Below, piece by piece: positions 19,634 to 29,871 of a DNA stretch of 64,000 bases (the stretch's first letter is position 1; each line of letters starts with the position of its first letter). The translations under genes and the position numbers were made by a program. A model generated the notes under the pieces. The model had not been told where the DNA came from. It ran no database searches and was given only the letters and a program-made list of their open reading frames with translations. The DNA is from Macrococcus capreoli (GTDB taxonomy: Bacteria > Bacillota > Bacilli > Staphylococcales > Staphylococcaceae): contig NZ_JAOTIS010000002.1 of NCBI RefSeq assembly GCF_025628935.1, positions 159,914-223,913 of the forward strand. The letters are read 5' to 3'.

Positions 19634-22289
19634 AGTATTCCAGTCCATGAAGATGAAATCAACATTGAAATTAATTAGTGTTGCAAGTTTATTATCACTT
19701 TTAGCGCATAGCTTCGTTATTTATCGTTTAATCAAGAACGGTACATTATTTACGGGTAAAGGTGATGGTATTGCACAAATGATACCGTTTCAAATGTACT
19801 TGTACAATAAGTTTACACATTTCCACTTTTTTTATGATATGGATTTTGGACTGGGTGGCGACTTTTTTAGAAGTTTATCTTACTATTATTCAACTGCCCC
19901 CCTCGCTTATTTAAATTTCTTTATCGTTTGGATTGGTGATTTATTTTTACCATTGAATACAACTGACCCTGTATTCTGGGCAAACAATCAATTTGTTATT
20001 TCAATCATAAAGCTTACACTCATCATCATTGCAACATACAAATTACTTCGTTATATCAATATCAATCGTTTTTCAAGTATGACCAGCGCATTCTTATACG
20101 GCTGGTCTACTGTTTATTTTTTCTTTACCTTTACATGGAGTTTCTTTAGTGATGTCATGCTATGGCTACCCCTTACAATTCTCGGATTAGAACGATTTTT
20201 TCATGAAAGAAAAATCGGATTATTCATAATCGCGCTGGCACTTACATTACATTCAAACTTTTATTTTAGTTATTATGAATTCATTTTTGTCTTATGTTAT
20301 TTTATTTATCGTGTCGCATATCCGAAACAAACGGATTGTGTGAATCGAATTCAAAAAATAACTTTAGCAGCAATCGGTGCGATAATAGCACTCGGTATCG
20401 CTGCAGTCGGTATCTTTACAGGTATTTCAAGTTATTTGATGAATGATCGAACGATACCGCCACTTCATATTAAACCATTCATTGATATGGTTGGCTTTTA
20501 TAATATATTTTACGATGGTTATTATGTTGTCATTTGTTTCATTACCGTCATAGCTTTAATGACCTTTAAACTTTATCACCACTATATGTATCGCTTATTT
20601 GCAACGATCACGATATTATTTATGGTCGGTTCATTAAGTCCACTATTCGATAGTTTCTTCAATGGCTTTTCAATTGACCAACGTCGATGGACGTATTTAT
20701 TAGTCTTTTCATCAGCAGTTTTAATTGCACATTACTTAAATCATTTAAAACAAATCGATGTGAAATCTTTACTTATTTCATTGATTCCTATTTGCATTAT
20801 TTATCCGGTGTCTATGTATGGACATGAAAAATTGTTAATCTGGCTTATCTTTATCCCTATCATTTGTATTTTAATCTTAATTTATATTCGTACACATCAA
20901 CAAAAGTTCTTCATTACGATGCATCTGATGATCATCATGATGAATTTATTTTTCGTCCATGATTATGTTACTGAACAAATGGATACGTTACATCCGGCAA
21001 AAGAACATGATATAAACTTTTTAAATTCCGATCGCTATAATTCCGAAACGCAGCGCACAATGATTCATGATATTAAACAAAATATTCCGACATCAGACCG
21101 CATTGAATGGCAAACATCAAGCACACATAATACACCAATGTATCAACAATTTAACGGCACAAAATTGTATGCTTCGATATTTGATCAGGACATTTTAAAG
21201 TTTTACGATCAAGAATTAAATATCACAATGCCGACAGACAGTAATTCAATTTATTATAGTTTAGGCGAGCGTACAAATTTATATAGTTTATTCAACGTCA
21301 ATACGACGATACGTATTCCGCCAGTAACAACCTTACCTTTTGGCATGCAACTTGAGAAAAGTTATCACGAACCTAATAGTAAAAAGCAATATGACATATT
21401 TAAAAACCAGTACACATTACCTTTTGTTCGCGTAACAGATCAAGTCTATAATGCGTCTGAACTCACAACACCGATTGATAGAGAACACGCCATGCTAAAT
21501 GGTGTTGTACTGGATGGAAAAGGAACGCAATCCATTCAACCCGCTGAGAATTTATTAAGTAAGGCTACGATAACGTATCAGGATGCAGCGTTAACACAAG
21601 ATAAATTAGTTGTAACGAAAGAAAATGGCGGATCACGCATCCATCTTCCAAAATCTATCATAAAACAATATGAAGATTTATATGTTTCCATCAGTATTGA
21701 ATCTAAAACATATAAAGATTATCACTATGTATGGTTGAATGAAATTTATCAATCCAGAAAGCCATTAGATGATGACTATCGTCGATTTAACCCTACCATT
21801 ACGTTGAAAGTTAAAGCGAATGAACTCCTTGAATTAAAGCTTAAACCAGGTGAATACACTTACAAATTAAATAGTATATATGGAGAAGATTATCACACTC
21901 TAAAAGCTGCAGCACAAGAAAAAAATAAACATCAGTTTATGAAAAATAATGACACAATGACGATACAGCTCGGACCACATAAAAAAGGCTACGCAGTATT
22001 ACCAATTCCTTATTTAAAAGGCATGACCGCAACAGTAGATGGTCAAAAAAGTGAAGTACAAGAAGGTAATTATTTAATGACGGCTATACCGGTTAGTGAA
22101 CATGCAAAAACAATCATACTTCGATATACACCACCGTATTTTCATCTAATGCAATGTATTGCCATCATCAGCATCATCCTTGCTGTATTATTTACACGTG
22201 TTGTGTATCGCCGAAAGATTATGCCGATAAACAAGTCTCATATACAATTCGATCAGGAAGATTTGCAGTTAAAAGATAAGTTAATTTAA
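19626..22289 (+). CDS. YfhO-family multispanning membrane protein, second tandem copy
   Basis: 887 residues from MFKVFQSMKMKSTLKLISVA; AAAGGA lies upstream, and in-frame codons before it are inside the previous gene. Same layout as the neighbour, with matching segments (FTGKGDGIAQMIP, FGLGGDFFRSLSYYYS, LTTPIDREHAML). The divergence is substantial, so this is an old duplication rather than a recent one. Two different transferases could act on different acceptors or with different regiochemistry; that is inference. Confidence 0.82.
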   Translation: MFKVFQSMKMKSTLKLISVASLLSLLAHSFVIYRLIKNGTLFTGKGDGIAQMIPFQMYLYNKFTHFHFFYDMDFGLGGDFFRSLSYYYSTAPLAYLNFFIVWIGDLFLPLNTTDPVFWANNQFVISIIKLTLIIIATYKLLRYININRFSSMTSAFLYGWSTVYFFFTFTWSFFSDVMLWLPLTILGLERFFHERKIGLFIIALALTLHSNFYFSYYEFIFVLCYFIYRVAYPKQTDCVNRIQKITLAAIGAIIALGIAAVGIFTGISSYLMNDRTIPPLHIKPFIDMVGFYNIFYDGYYVVICFITVIALMTFKLYHHYMYRLFATITILFMVGSLSPLFDSFFNGFSIDQRRWTYLLVFSSAVLIAHYLNHLKQIDVKSLLISLIPICIIYPVSMYGHEKLLIWLIFIPIICILILIYIRTHQQKFFITMHLMIIMMNLFFVHDYVTEQMDTLHPAKEHDINFLNSDRYNSETQRTMIHDIKQNIPTSDRIEWQTSSTHNTPMYQQFNGTKLYASIFDQDILKFYDQELNITMPTDSNSIYYSLGERTNLYSLFNVNTTIRIPPVTTLPFGMQLEKSYHEPNSKKQYDIFKNQYTLPFVRVTDQVYNASELTTPIDREHAMLNGVVLDGKGTQSIQPAENLLSKATITYQDAALTQDKLVVTKENGGSRIHLPKSIIKQYEDLYVSISIESKTYKDYHYVWLNEIYQSRKPLDDDYRRFNPTITLKVKANELLELKLKPGEYTYKLNSIYGEDYHTLKAAAQEKNKHQFMKNNDTMTIQLGPHKKGYAVLPIPYLKGMTATVDGQKSEVQEGNYLMTAIPVSEHAKTIILRYTPPYFHLMQCIAIISIILAVLFTRVVYRRKIMPINKSHIQFDQEDLQLKDKLI

Positions 22290-22311
22290 GCGTGTACATG
22301 GAGGTGAAACT

Positions 22312-24324
22312 GTGGAACGACATAAAGAAACATTTAGGTCAGATTTATTATTGAATTGCAACTATGCTTTACTTGGAGGGTATGCAATTTACGCATTCTT
22401 TTATCAGTTTTTTATCAGTAACGATTATTTATTCTTTAAGCTTTCAAGACCTTTCCATCTCATAATTGTTATTGGTAGTGTATTGTTATTAGCAGCATCA
22501 ATATTATACCTTTCTAAAATGTATGCTATTGTACCGTTAGATGTCATGGGATGGTGCATCGGTCTCTATATTATCAGTGCGGCTTTACGTGCACCAAGTC
22601 CAACCATCGTACTTGGATTTATGCTTATAACGATTATGGTCGGTACACATTTATATCGTCAACATCGCCAAGTCGCGTATTTGTATATCGTTTGTTTTGG
22701 TATACTCCTTATTAAAACATTGTCCATACAATCGATGAATTCGGAAGCACTTCAAAAGTTTCATTATGTATTAACGGATAAAGATTTCGCATTACAAAAA
22801 GGCTTATTGATTGGCATCTATTGTGTTATCGCATATATCGCACTATCTATTGCACTTAATCAATCACAATATCAACTGAATAACACTATGACAAACAGCT
22901 TAAAGATTATCGTACCTGTCATATTCGTTTGTATGACAGTCTTTACGATAATTGTTATGGTCGGTAAAGAATTAATGATGGGATTTGCAACTTATGATAA
23001 AGGTTTATTCACACAAATGTTTGAGAGTATGCGTCATGGTTTAGGACCAATGAGTTCATTAGAACGTGATCACTGGATGTCGCATTTTCATGTGCATATC
23101 TCTCCTATTTTTTATTTCATGTTGCCATTTTACATGCTCGTACCAAGACCAGAGACGTTAGAAGTTGTACAGGTGCTCGTTACAATGAGTGGATTCATTC
23201 CGTTCTACTTGATCCTTAAACACTATGAAACACCTAACTTGTTACGACGATTATTATTAATACTGTTTATCGTAGCACCTACATTTACAAGTTCACATTT
23301 GTACGGATTACATGAAAATTGCTTTCTGACGCCAATGCTGTTATGGCTTATCGTAGCAAATTTAAAGCAATGGCGATTACGTCTGCTATTGATTTTATGT
23401 ATTATTTTGATGATTAAAGAAGATATTATGATTTATATCGTTGCGATAGGACTTTACTTTATATTTCAAACGATTGAACGAAATACGCCGAAGCGCAAAT
23501 TGTTTATTTTGTTCTCACAAGTCATCGTACCAATCATTCATTTTAGCGTATGCTTATATTATTTAAATACATTTGGTGATGGTTCAATGACAACACGTTT
23601 TACCAATTTCATGATGCCTGGACAAACAGGTTTAAAAGATGTGGTGATCAATATTGTGACGAACCCCACATACTTCTTTAGTGCAATATTTACATTTAGT
23701 AAAGTAAAATACATTGTAACACTTCTTGCGGCATTTGCATTTTTACCGATATTACAGAAACATCTCATCAATTATGTATTATTGTTACCGATGCTTGTTA
23801 TCAATTTATTAAGCGACTTTCAATATCAAGTTGATTTCGGATTTCAGTATCATTATGGTAGTAGTGCGCTGTTATTATTTATGACTGTCCTTTCGATTCA
23901 GTCATTTCTACAGCATGGTCGTAAAAGTGCTAATGTATTGATGCAACGTCTGATCTTTAGTGCATGTATCATGTCAACTGCAATCATGATGACGTTTTAT
24001 ATACCGGCAACCTATGGTATACAATCGTATTTAACACATACGGACTACTTCCAGGCTAAGAAAGATACACTCAATCAAATTCCGAAAGATAAACGTATTC
24101 TTGCTTACGGGTTTTATACAACGCAACTTGCTTCTGCACAAGCTCTATATGATCTTGATTATCACCATGAGAAGAAAGTGGATACATCCATCGATTATGT
24201 CGTTGTACCACGAGAAATGCTAAATCAACAAACGGAGCAAACGCAACTGATAAAGCAATATATACAAGCAGGTTATAAGGAAAACAATCTTTCATCCAAT
24301 GATATATTGATATTGAAAAAATAA
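22312..24324 (+). CDS. DUF2079-type polytopic membrane protein
   Basis: 670 residues starting with GTG at 22312 behind a strong GGAGGTGA. Many membrane helices. DUF2079-like features are YDKGLFTQMFESMRHGLGP, then HFHVHISPIFYFMLPFYML and SSHLYGLHENCF. The family resembles GT-C glycosyltransferases, but its function is unknown. As the last gene of the cassette (22 bp after YfhO copy 2, same strand) it may act on the same envelope glycan. It ends 45 bp before a bidirectional terminator. Confidence 0.7.
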   Translation: MERHKETFRSDLLLNCNYALLGGYAIYAFFYQFFISNDYLFFKLSRPFHLIIVIGSVLLLAASILYLSKMYAIVPLDVMGWCIGLYIISAALRAPSPTIVLGFMLITIMVGTHLYRQHRQVAYLYIVCFGILLIKTLSIQSMNSEALQKFHYVLTDKDFALQKGLLIGIYCVIAYIALSIALNQSQYQLNNTMTNSLKIIVPVIFVCMTVFTIIVMVGKELMMGFATYDKGLFTQMFESMRHGLGPMSSLERDHWMSHFHVHISPIFYFMLPFYMLVPRPETLEVVQVLVTMSGFIPFYLILKHYETPNLLRRLLLILFIVAPTFTSSHLYGLHENCFLTPMLLWLIVANLKQWRLRLLLILCIILMIKEDIMIYIVAIGLYFIFQTIERNTPKRKLFILFSQVIVPIIHFSVCLYYLNTFGDGSMTTRFTNFMMPGQTGLKDVVINIVTNPTYFFSAIFTFSKVKYIVTLLAAFAFLPILQKHLINYVLLLPMLVINLLSDFQYQVDFGFQYHYGSSALLLFMTVLSIQSFLQHGRKSANVLMQRLIFSACIMSTAIMMTFYIPATYGIQSYLTHTDYFQAKKDTLNQIPKDKRILAYGFYTTQLASAQALYDLDYHHEKKVDTSIDYVVVPREMLNQQTEQTQLIKQYIQAGYKENNLSSNDILILKK

Positions 24325-24370
24325 GTGATTAGACACACAAGCTAACGCTCAACATATTCTAGTCAAATAT

Positions 24371-24404
24371 AAAAAGGGTAGGACAAATTGTCCTACCCTT
24401 TTCA
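24371..24404. terminator. Bidirectional terminator between the cassette and rplS
   Basis: Perfect stem AAAAGGGTAGGACA / TGTCCTACCCTTTT with A/T runs on both sides. It serves the plus-strand cassette and the minus-strand rplS transcript. Confidence 0.92.
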
Positions 24405-24439
24405 TTTGTGCATCTGAACGATGCACCTTAAAGCTTCTA

Positions 24440-24790
24440 TTAACGAATTTCTTTAATACGAGCAGCTTTACCACGAAGGCTACGTAAGTAATAAAGTTTC
24501 GCACGACGTACTTTACCACGACGTAATACTTCAATTTTCTCGATTTTTGGAGTGTGTACAGGGAATGTACGTTCAACACCAACACCGTAAGAGATCTTAC
24601 GAACCGTGAAAGTTTCAGAAATTCCGCCACCACGACGCTTGATAACAACACCTTCGAATACCTGGATACGTTCGCGAGAACCCTCAACGATACGTACGTG
24701 AACTTTTAAAGTATCACCAGGACGGAATGATGGTAAATCTGTGCGCAATTGGTCTTTAGTAATTGCATCGATTAATACGTTATTTGACAT
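24440..24790 (-). CDS. rplS: Large ribosomal subunit protein L19
   Basis: 116 residues. L19 lies at the 30S-50S interface. Seen: [37 protein letters not shown], and the basic C-terminus with [31 protein letters not shown] before the ATG. It is last in the rpsP-khpA-rimM-trmD-rplS series but also has its own strong promoter and leader. Confidence 0.98.
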   Translation of the reverse strand: MSNNVLIDAITKDQLRTDLPSFRPGDTLKVHVRIVEGSRERIQVFEGVVIKRRGGGISETFTVRKISYGVGVERTFPVHTPKIEKIEVLRRGKVRRAKLYYLRSLRGKAARIKEIR

Positions 24791-24866
24791 AATATTCTTC
24801 TCCTTCTGCCTATGTTCTTAAGTCTTTGCTCAGCGGATCATAGTGATTTATGTGTTTTTCACACTT
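24791..24866 (-). ncRNA. L19-type ribosomal protein leader upstream of rplS
   Basis: About 75 nt from the promoter to the rplS start. On the minus strand it begins with a hairpin GTGTG/CACA and includes ATCACTATGATCCGCTGAGC. Low-GC Gram-positive rplS genes carry a known L19 leader in this position. I infer the same class from position and size, not from a model match. Confidence 0.5.
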
Positions 24867-24871
24867 GATTT

Positions 24872-24900
24872 ATTATACAGGGTTACATTATACAAGTCAA
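24872..24900 (-). promoter_or_regulatory. rplS promoter
   Basis: Minus-strand -35 TTGACT (24895-24900), 17-bp spacer, perfect -10 TATAAT (24872-24877). It sits just after the trmD stop. Confidence 0.85.
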
Positions 24901-24907
24901 TATTAAA

Positions 24908-25633
24908 TTATTGTTTTGATTGAAACTGTGATAATATTTTTAAATCCTGCTCTGTCAGCGGATACGTTTCAAGTAAATCCGGACGACGTTCAAACGTTCT
25001 TTTCAATGATTCAGTATGTCTCCACTCATCAATTAATTTATGATTCCCACTCATGAGCACATCAGGTACTTTCAAACCTCTGTACTCAGCAGGTCGCGTA
25101 TACTGAGGATGTTCCAGCAAACCACTTGAGAATGAATCATCTTCGTGAGATACTTCATTCCCTAATACATCTGGAATCAGGCGAACAATGGCATCTGTCA
25201 TCGTAATCGCAGCATATTCCCCACCCGTAAGTACGAAGTCACCGAGTGAAATTTCATCCGTAACTAATTCTGTGCGAATTCTTTCATCATAACCTTCATA
25301 ATGACCACAAATAAACACAAGATGCTCAGCGTGTGCTAATTCCTCAGCTTTCGCCTGATCAAATCGCTTACCTTGCGGGCACATCAGTATAACACGTGTG
25401 TCTTTCGTCATTTCAAGACTATCCATTGCGTTAAATACTGGCTCTGGCTTTAATACCATGCCTTGACCACCGCCATAAGGATAGTCATCAACTTGATGAT
25501 GCTTATTGTTAGCATATTCTCTGAAGTTCACAGTATTAATCTCGACAATGCCTTTATCTTGTGATCGTTTAATAATAGAATGATTGAGTACATCAAACAT
25601 TTCTGGAAAGAGTGTTAAGTAATCGATTCTCAC
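24908..25633 (-). CDS. trmD: tRNA (guanine-37-N1)-methyltransferase
   Basis: 241 residues. Makes m1G37 next to the anticodon, preventing frameshifting. SPOUT knot motifs: [29 protein letters not shown] and [13 protein letters not shown]. The start is GTG at 25631-25633 and overlaps the rimM stop (GTGA), so translation is coupled. Confidence 0.97.
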   Translation of the reverse strand: MRIDYLTLFPEMFDVLNHSIIKRSQDKGIVEINTVNFREYANNKHHQVDDYPYGGGQGMVLKPEPVFNAMDSLEMTKDTRVILMCPQGKRFDQAKAEELAHAEHLVFICGHYEGYDERIRTELVTDEISLGDFVLTGGEYAAITMTDAIVRLIPDVLGNEVSHEDDSFSSGLLEHPQYTRPAEYRGLKVPDVLMSGNHKLIDEWRHTESLKRTFERRPDLLETYPLTEQDLKILSQFQSKQ

Positions 25634-26130
25634 GATAATAAACCTTCCATCGCTTCAATCGTAATTTTTTTATTGTCAATATCAATTTCTTTTACGACAT
25701 CTTCAATATAAGGAATTAAATTTTCTTTCTCACCTTTGACTACCCATACATCGTTGGCACCTGTTTCAAAGATTTCAGTTACTTTACCGATAGATTCGCC
25801 TTCATTAAAGACTTCACACCCAATAATATCACTATAATAATATTCATTTTCTTCTAGAGGTAACGATGCTGTATCGACATCCTGGTATACATCTAAACCT
25901 TTGTATTGTTCTACTTCATTAATATTATGAATGCCTTCAAAAGCAACCATATGAAAGTTTTTATGTACACGATAAGATTTGATGACAAGCGATACAGTTT
26001 CATCTTTAAACGGTATTAATAATGTTTTCCCCGGATGGAAGCGTTCTTCAGCAAAATCTGAAGCTGACAATATTTTAACTTCTCCTTTAACACCATGCAT
26101 ATTTACAATTTTACCAACGTTAACATTCAT
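25630..26130 (-). CDS. rimM: Ribosome maturation factor RimM
   Basis: 166 residues. 30S maturation factor that binds S19. N-terminal RimM barrel ([15 protein letters not shown]) and C-terminal PRC barrel (about 90-165, [33 protein letters not shown]). GGAGGG SD. A terminator-like hairpin separates it from khpA. Confidence 0.96.
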   Translation of the reverse strand: MNVNVGKIVNMHGVKGEVKILSASDFAEERFHPGKTLLIPFKDETVSLVIKSYRVHKNFHMVAFEGIHNINEVEQYKGLDVYQDVDTASLPLEENEYYYSDIIGCEVFNEGESIGKVTEIFETGANDVWVVKGEKENLIPYIEDVVKEIDIDNKKITIEAMEGLLS

Positions 26131-26150
26131 TATTTATTCCCTCCACTCAT

Positions 26151-26179
26151 AAAAAAAGAGTACCAAAAATGGCACTCTT
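26151..26179 (-). terminator. Terminator/attenuator between khpA and rimM
   Basis: Minus-strand stem AGAGTGCC, ATTTTT loop, GGTACTCT, then seven T. A complete intrinsic terminator inside the operon, probably tuning rpsP-khpA above rimM-trmD. Confidence 0.7.
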
Positions 26180-26405
26180 AATCAATTTCTACAAACACTT
26201 TCTTGATTTTCTCGTTATTAGATCCTGAAACAACAGTACGAATTGCTTTGGCAATACGACCATGCTTACCAATGACTTTACCGATATCTTCAGCATGTAA
26301 CGCTAAATGATACGTAATGCTGGAAGCATGCTCTTCTCTCTTGATCTTGATATCCTCTGGATGATCAACGAGTGGTTCAATAATCGTTTGCAATAATTCT
26401 TCCAT
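26178..26405 (-). CDS. khpA: KH-domain RNA-binding protein KhpA
   Basis: 75 residues, one KH domain with the GxxG loop in DIGKVIGKHGRIAKAIRTVV. In Gram-positives KhpA partners with KhpB/EloR in RNA binding and cell-elongation control. The ATG at 26403-26405 has no recognisable SD; it starts 5 bp after the rpsP stop and probably depends on coupling to rpsP. Confidence 0.9.
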   Translation of the reverse strand: MEELLQTIIEPLVDHPEDIKIKREEHASSITYHLALHAEDIGKVIGKHGRIAKAIRTVVSGSNNEKIKKVFVEID

Positions 26406-26410
26406 CGTGA

Positions 26411-26686
26411 TTACTTCGCGATTTTTTGGTTATGGAATTTTTCCATGATACCTTGTTGTGATAAAATGTTACGTACTGTGTCAGTTGGTTTTGCACCATC
26501 TGCTAACCATTTTAAAGCTAATTCTTCATTTACTTTGATTTCAGCTGCTGGTTTAGCAACTGGATTGTAAGTTCCGATAGCTTCGATGATACGTCCGTCA
26601 CGAGGTGCACGAGCGTCTGCTACTACGATACGATAGAATGGGTTTCTTTTTGAACCCATACGAGTTAAACGAATTTTTACTGCCAT
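26411..26686 (-). CDS. rpsP: Small ribosomal subunit protein S16
   Basis: 91 residues from [20 protein letters not shown], the S16 signature, with [10 protein letters not shown] next. The frame opens seven codons earlier, but GGAGAG before the ATG at 26684-26686 sets the start. First gene of rpsP-khpA-(rimM-trmD). Confidence 0.98.
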   Translation of the reverse strand: MAVKIRLTRMGSKRNPFYRIVVADARAPRDGRIIEAIGTYNPVAKPAAEIKVNEELALKWLADGAKPTDTVRNILSQQGIMEKFHNQKIAK

Positions 26687-26726
26687 AATTAAATCTCTCC
26701 ATTTCATTTCTTTTCTACAAGAATTA

Positions 26727-26755
26727 ATAATAACAGAGGTTAAATTCTTTGTAAA
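26727..26755 (-). promoter_or_regulatory. rpsP promoter
   Basis: Minus-strand -35 TTTACA (26750-26755), 17-bp spacer, -10 TATTAT (26727-26732). Confidence 0.7.
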
Positions 26756-26832
26756 GCTTTTTTTCTTTACAAGTTATATTTTTTTTAATGATATGATTTG
26801 ATTTGATTTGAAGTTGTTCATATTGTACTACT

Positions 26833-26878
26833 ATAAAATAAGTACACGGCTGTATTGTTTAAATACTGCCGTGTACCT
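26833..26878 (-). terminator. Terminator after ffh
   Basis: Stem GTACACGGC / GCCGTGTAC with an inner GTATT/AATAC pairing; the minus-strand tail is TTATTTTA, a somewhat weak U tract. Confidence 0.75.
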
Positions 26879-26896
26879 TATAGAAAATATCCTTAA

Positions 26897-28249
26897 TTAA
26901 AACGGTAAATTCATACCGGCAAATGGATTTTTACCTTTTTTACCTTTTTTCATACCACTAAACTGTTTCATCATTTTCTTCATTTCCTCAAACTGTTTAA
27001 TCAGTTTATTCACTTCTGACAAACTACGGCCAGATCCTTTGGCAATACGTTTTTTACGGCTCACGTTAATAATTGCCGGATTCTCACGCTCTTCTTTCGT
27101 CATACTGCGAATAATTGCTTGAATATGATCAATTTGCTTCGGATTCATATTCAATTGATTCACTTGCTTCATCTTACTTGCTCCAGGAATCATCTTAAGC
27201 AAGTCATCAAGCGGTCCAAGTGCCTTCACTTGTTCTAATTGATCTAAGAAATCATCAAATGTAAACGATGATGTTCTCATTTTCTGTTCTAATTCTTTTG
27301 CTTTCGATTCATCTACTTGCGCCTGTGCTTTTTCAATTAAACTTAATACATCACCCATACCTAAAATACGAGATGCCATACGTTCTGGATGGAATGGTTC
27401 TAATCCGTCCATCTTCTCACTCATACCGACGAATTTTATTGGTTTTTGCGTTACACTTCTAATTGATAGTGCCGCACCACCACGTGTGTCTCCGTCTAAC
27501 TTTGTAAGCGTTACCCCTGTCACATCTAATTGTACGTCAAAGCTCTCTGCAACATTTACTGCATCTTGCCCTGTCATAGAGTCAACGACTAACATAATTT
27601 CGTCAGGTTTCGCTACTTCTTTCACGTCCACTAACTCTTGCATTAATTTCTCATCGATATGCAGTCGACCTGCTGTATCGATAATCACAAAGTCTAAGTG
27701 TTCTTCTTTCGCATACGCTAATGCTTTTTCTGTAATTTCTGCAGGCGACACTTGATCACCTAAAGTAAACACTGGAATTCCGATTTGTTTACCGACTGTT
27801 TGCAATTGCTGAATCGCAGCAGGTCTGTAGATATCACATGCTACAAGTAATGGCTTCTTATTAAATTTCTTTCTCATTAATAACGCTAACTTACCTGCAG
27901 TTGTCGTTTTACCTGCCCCTTGCAATCCGACCATCATCACGACAGTTGGTGGTTTCTTACTCATATTAATTTGCGTGTTCTCTCCGCCCATTAATGTTGT
28001 TAATTCATCTTGAACGATCTTAATAACTTGCTGTCCTGGTGTTAATGAACTCATAACATCTGAACCTAATGCACGTTCTGAAACTGTCGCAACAAATTGT
28101 TTCACTACTTTAAAGTTAACGTCGGCTTCCAGTAATGCTAAACGAACTTCACGCATCATTACTTTAATATCCGCTTCAGTTACTTTCCCTTTACCTTTAA
28201 TCTTCTGCATGGTTGCCTGGAGTCGATCTGATAATCCTTCAAAAGCCAT
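26897..28249 (-). CDS. ffh: Signal recognition particle protein Ffh (SRP54)
   Basis: 450 residues. GTPase that binds signal peptides and 4.5S RNA. N-domain (1-90), G-domain with GLQGAGKTTTAGKLA (about 107-121), DTAGR and TKLDGD, and a C-terminal M-domain (about 300-435) with the RNA-binding KKRIAKGSGRSLSEVN and a Met/Lys/Gly-rich tail. AAGGGGG SD. It follows ylxM by 22 bp; its receptor FtsY is in the same operon. Confidence 0.98.
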   Translation of the reverse strand: MAFEGLSDRLQATMQKIKGKGKVTEADIKVMMREVRLALLEADVNFKVVKQFVATVSERALGSDVMSSLTPGQQVIKIVQDELTTLMGGENTQINMSKKPPTVVMMVGLQGAGKTTTAGKLALLMRKKFNKKPLLVACDIYRPAAIQQLQTVGKQIGIPVFTLGDQVSPAEITEKALAYAKEEHLDFVIIDTAGRLHIDEKLMQELVDVKEVAKPDEIMLVVDSMTGQDAVNVAESFDVQLDVTGVTLTKLDGDTRGGAALSIRSVTQKPIKFVGMSEKMDGLEPFHPERMASRILGMGDVLSLIEKAQAQVDESKAKELEQKMRTSSFTFDDFLDQLEQVKALGPLDDLLKMIPGASKMKQVNQLNMNPKQIDHIQAIIRSMTKEERENPAIINVSRKKRIAKGSGRSLSEVNKLIKQFEEMKKMMKQFSGMKKGKKGKNPFAGMNLPF

Positions 28250-28271
28250 ACAATGACCCCCTTAATCTTTT

Positions 28272-28613
28272 TTATTCTATTTTCTTAAGTTGTTCTATTA
28301 AATGTTCTATTTGTTCCATATTATTGACGTCTTTATGCAACGCGTCACTTAATTCATCTAATAACTGTTGACGACTTTCAAACTTTTTAAATAAGCCAAG
28401 TTTTGACTCATATTCTTCTAATAATTCGTCAGTACGTCTAATATTATCATAAACTGCCTGACGTGACACTTGAAATGTCTCTGCAATTTCTGACAATGAT
28501 TCGTCCAGTAAATAATAGCGCTCTAAGTAATTTCTTTGTTTATCTGTAAGCAATGACTGATAAAAATCAAACAGATAATTCATACGCATCGTTTTCATTA
28601 AGTCACTACTCAT
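28272..28613 (-). CDS. ylxM: YlxM-family HTH protein, SRP-associated
   Basis: 113 residues. A sigma-70 region-4-like helix-turn-helix is visible in [20 protein letters not shown] (about 41-60). YlxM proteins are encoded next to ffh in Firmicutes and modulate SRP GTPase activity; they are not known as DNA-binding regulators. It overlaps ftsY by 8 bp. Confidence 0.93.
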   Translation of the reverse strand: MSSDLMKTMRMNYLFDFYQSLLTDKQRNYLERYYLLDESLSEIAETFQVSRQAVYDNIRRTDELLEEYESKLGLFKKFESRQQLLDELSDALHKDVNNMEQIEHLIEQLKKIE

Positions 28614-29871
28614 CTGCTGCTTCCTTCAACACTTCAGCTGCTTTATTTTCTTCATCTGTAGATTGCTCAATCATATCTGCAAATAATCCGTACACATAAC
28701 TTTCAGCATCAAATGGTTGCAGGTCATCTAACTTCTCACCAAGTCCTACAAATTTAACAGGAATGTGTAGCTCATTACGAATGGCTAACACTATACCACC
28801 TTTAGCTGTACCATCTAATTTCGTTAATACGATGCCTGAAACATCTGTTACTTCTTTAAATGCTTTCGCTTGTACTAAAGCATTTTGTCCTGTCGTCGCA
28901 TCTAATGCAAGTAATACTTCATGTGGTGCACCAGATACTGCTTTCGCTAATACTTTCTTTACTTTTTCTAACTCTGTCATTAAGTTTGCTTTATTTTGCA
29001 GGCGACCTGCCGTATCACAAATTAATATATCTGCACCACGATTTTTCGCGGCATTGACCGCATCATACATAACTGCTGCAGGATCAGAACCTTCTTTTTG
29101 TTTAATCACTTCCACACCTACACGGTCACCCCAAACTTGTAACTGTTCGATGGCACCAGCACGGAATGTATCACCTGCTGCAAGCATCACTTGTTTACCT
29201 TGCGCTTTATAACGATGGGCAAGTTTTCCAATTGTTGTCGTCTTACCAACACCGTTTACGCCTACCATTAAGATGACTGTTAATTCACCTTCCTGAATAT
29301 TCATTTTTTGAAGTTCTTCGTCTTCCTGTTCATAAATTTCAACAATCTTCTCTACGATGACTTCACGTAAGTCCGACGTTTCAGTAATATTGCGGCGTTT
29401 CGCTTCCATACGTAACGATTCTACTAAATCCATTACCGTATTGAAACCGACATCGGCTTGAATTAACATTTCCTCTAATGCTTCAAAGAAATCTTCATCC
29501 ACTGTGCGATACATCGCCAGTAAATCATTCAGTTTATTCTGGAAGTTCTCACGTGATTTTTCTAATCCTTCACGGAATTTCGCCCCAAGTTGTTGTGATT
29601 CCCACGCTTCAAATTCTTCAATAGAAATTAAATCATCATCTTCAAAATCAAATTCCCAGCCGTTTGATTGTTTCTTTTGTTCTTGTTGAGGCTTTGATTT
29701 CGGTTGTTCGAACACATCAACAGGTTTATGTTCATACGTCTTTGTCTGACTGTCGCTTTGCGGATCAATATCCTGTGTACCGACGTCATCTAACGGTTGT
29801 AATTCCTCATGTACAGTTTTCGGTTCTTCTTTTGAGACAAATCTATCTTTAAGTTTCTTGAAAAAACTCAT
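28606..29871 (-). CDS. ftsY: SRP receptor FtsY
   Basis: 421 residues. Acidic, poorly conserved A-domain (about 1-110, rich in Glu/Asp/Gln), then the NG GTPase domain with [28 protein letters not shown] and [10 protein letters not shown]. It docks Ffh-ribosome complexes at the membrane. The ATG overlaps the smc stop (TAATG) and has GGAG upstream. Confidence 0.98.
   Translation of the reverse strand: MSFFKKLKDRFVSKEEPKTVHEELQPLDDVGTQDIDPQSDSQTKTYEHKPVDVFEQPKSKPQQEQKKQSNGWEFDFEDDDLISIEEFEAWESQQLGAKFREGLEKSRENFQNKLNDLLAMYRTVDEDFFEALEEMLIQADVGFNTVMDLVESLRMEAKRRNITETSDLREVIVEKIVEIYEQEDEELQKMNIQEGELTVILMVGVNGVGKTTTIGKLAHRYKAQGKQVMLAAGDTFRAGAIEQLQVWGDRVGVEVIKQKEGSDPAAVMYDAVNAAKNRGADILICDTAGRLQNKANLMTELEKVKKVLAKAVSGAPHEVLLALDATTGQNALVQAKAFKEVTDVSGIVLTKLDGTAKGGIVLAIRNELHIPVKFVGLGEKLDDLQPFDAESYVYGLFADMIEQSTDEENKAAEVLKEAADE

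Noticed and set aside
15696..24324. Cassette as a capsule or wall polysaccharide cluster
   Set aside because: There are no polymerase, Wzx/Wzy, nucleotide-sugar synthesis or chain-length genes; GT2, GtcA-like and YfhO fits glycan decoration better.
24349..24687. Minus-strand frame of 112 codons over rplS
   Set aside because: A shadow of rplS in another frame, running through the bidirectional terminator.
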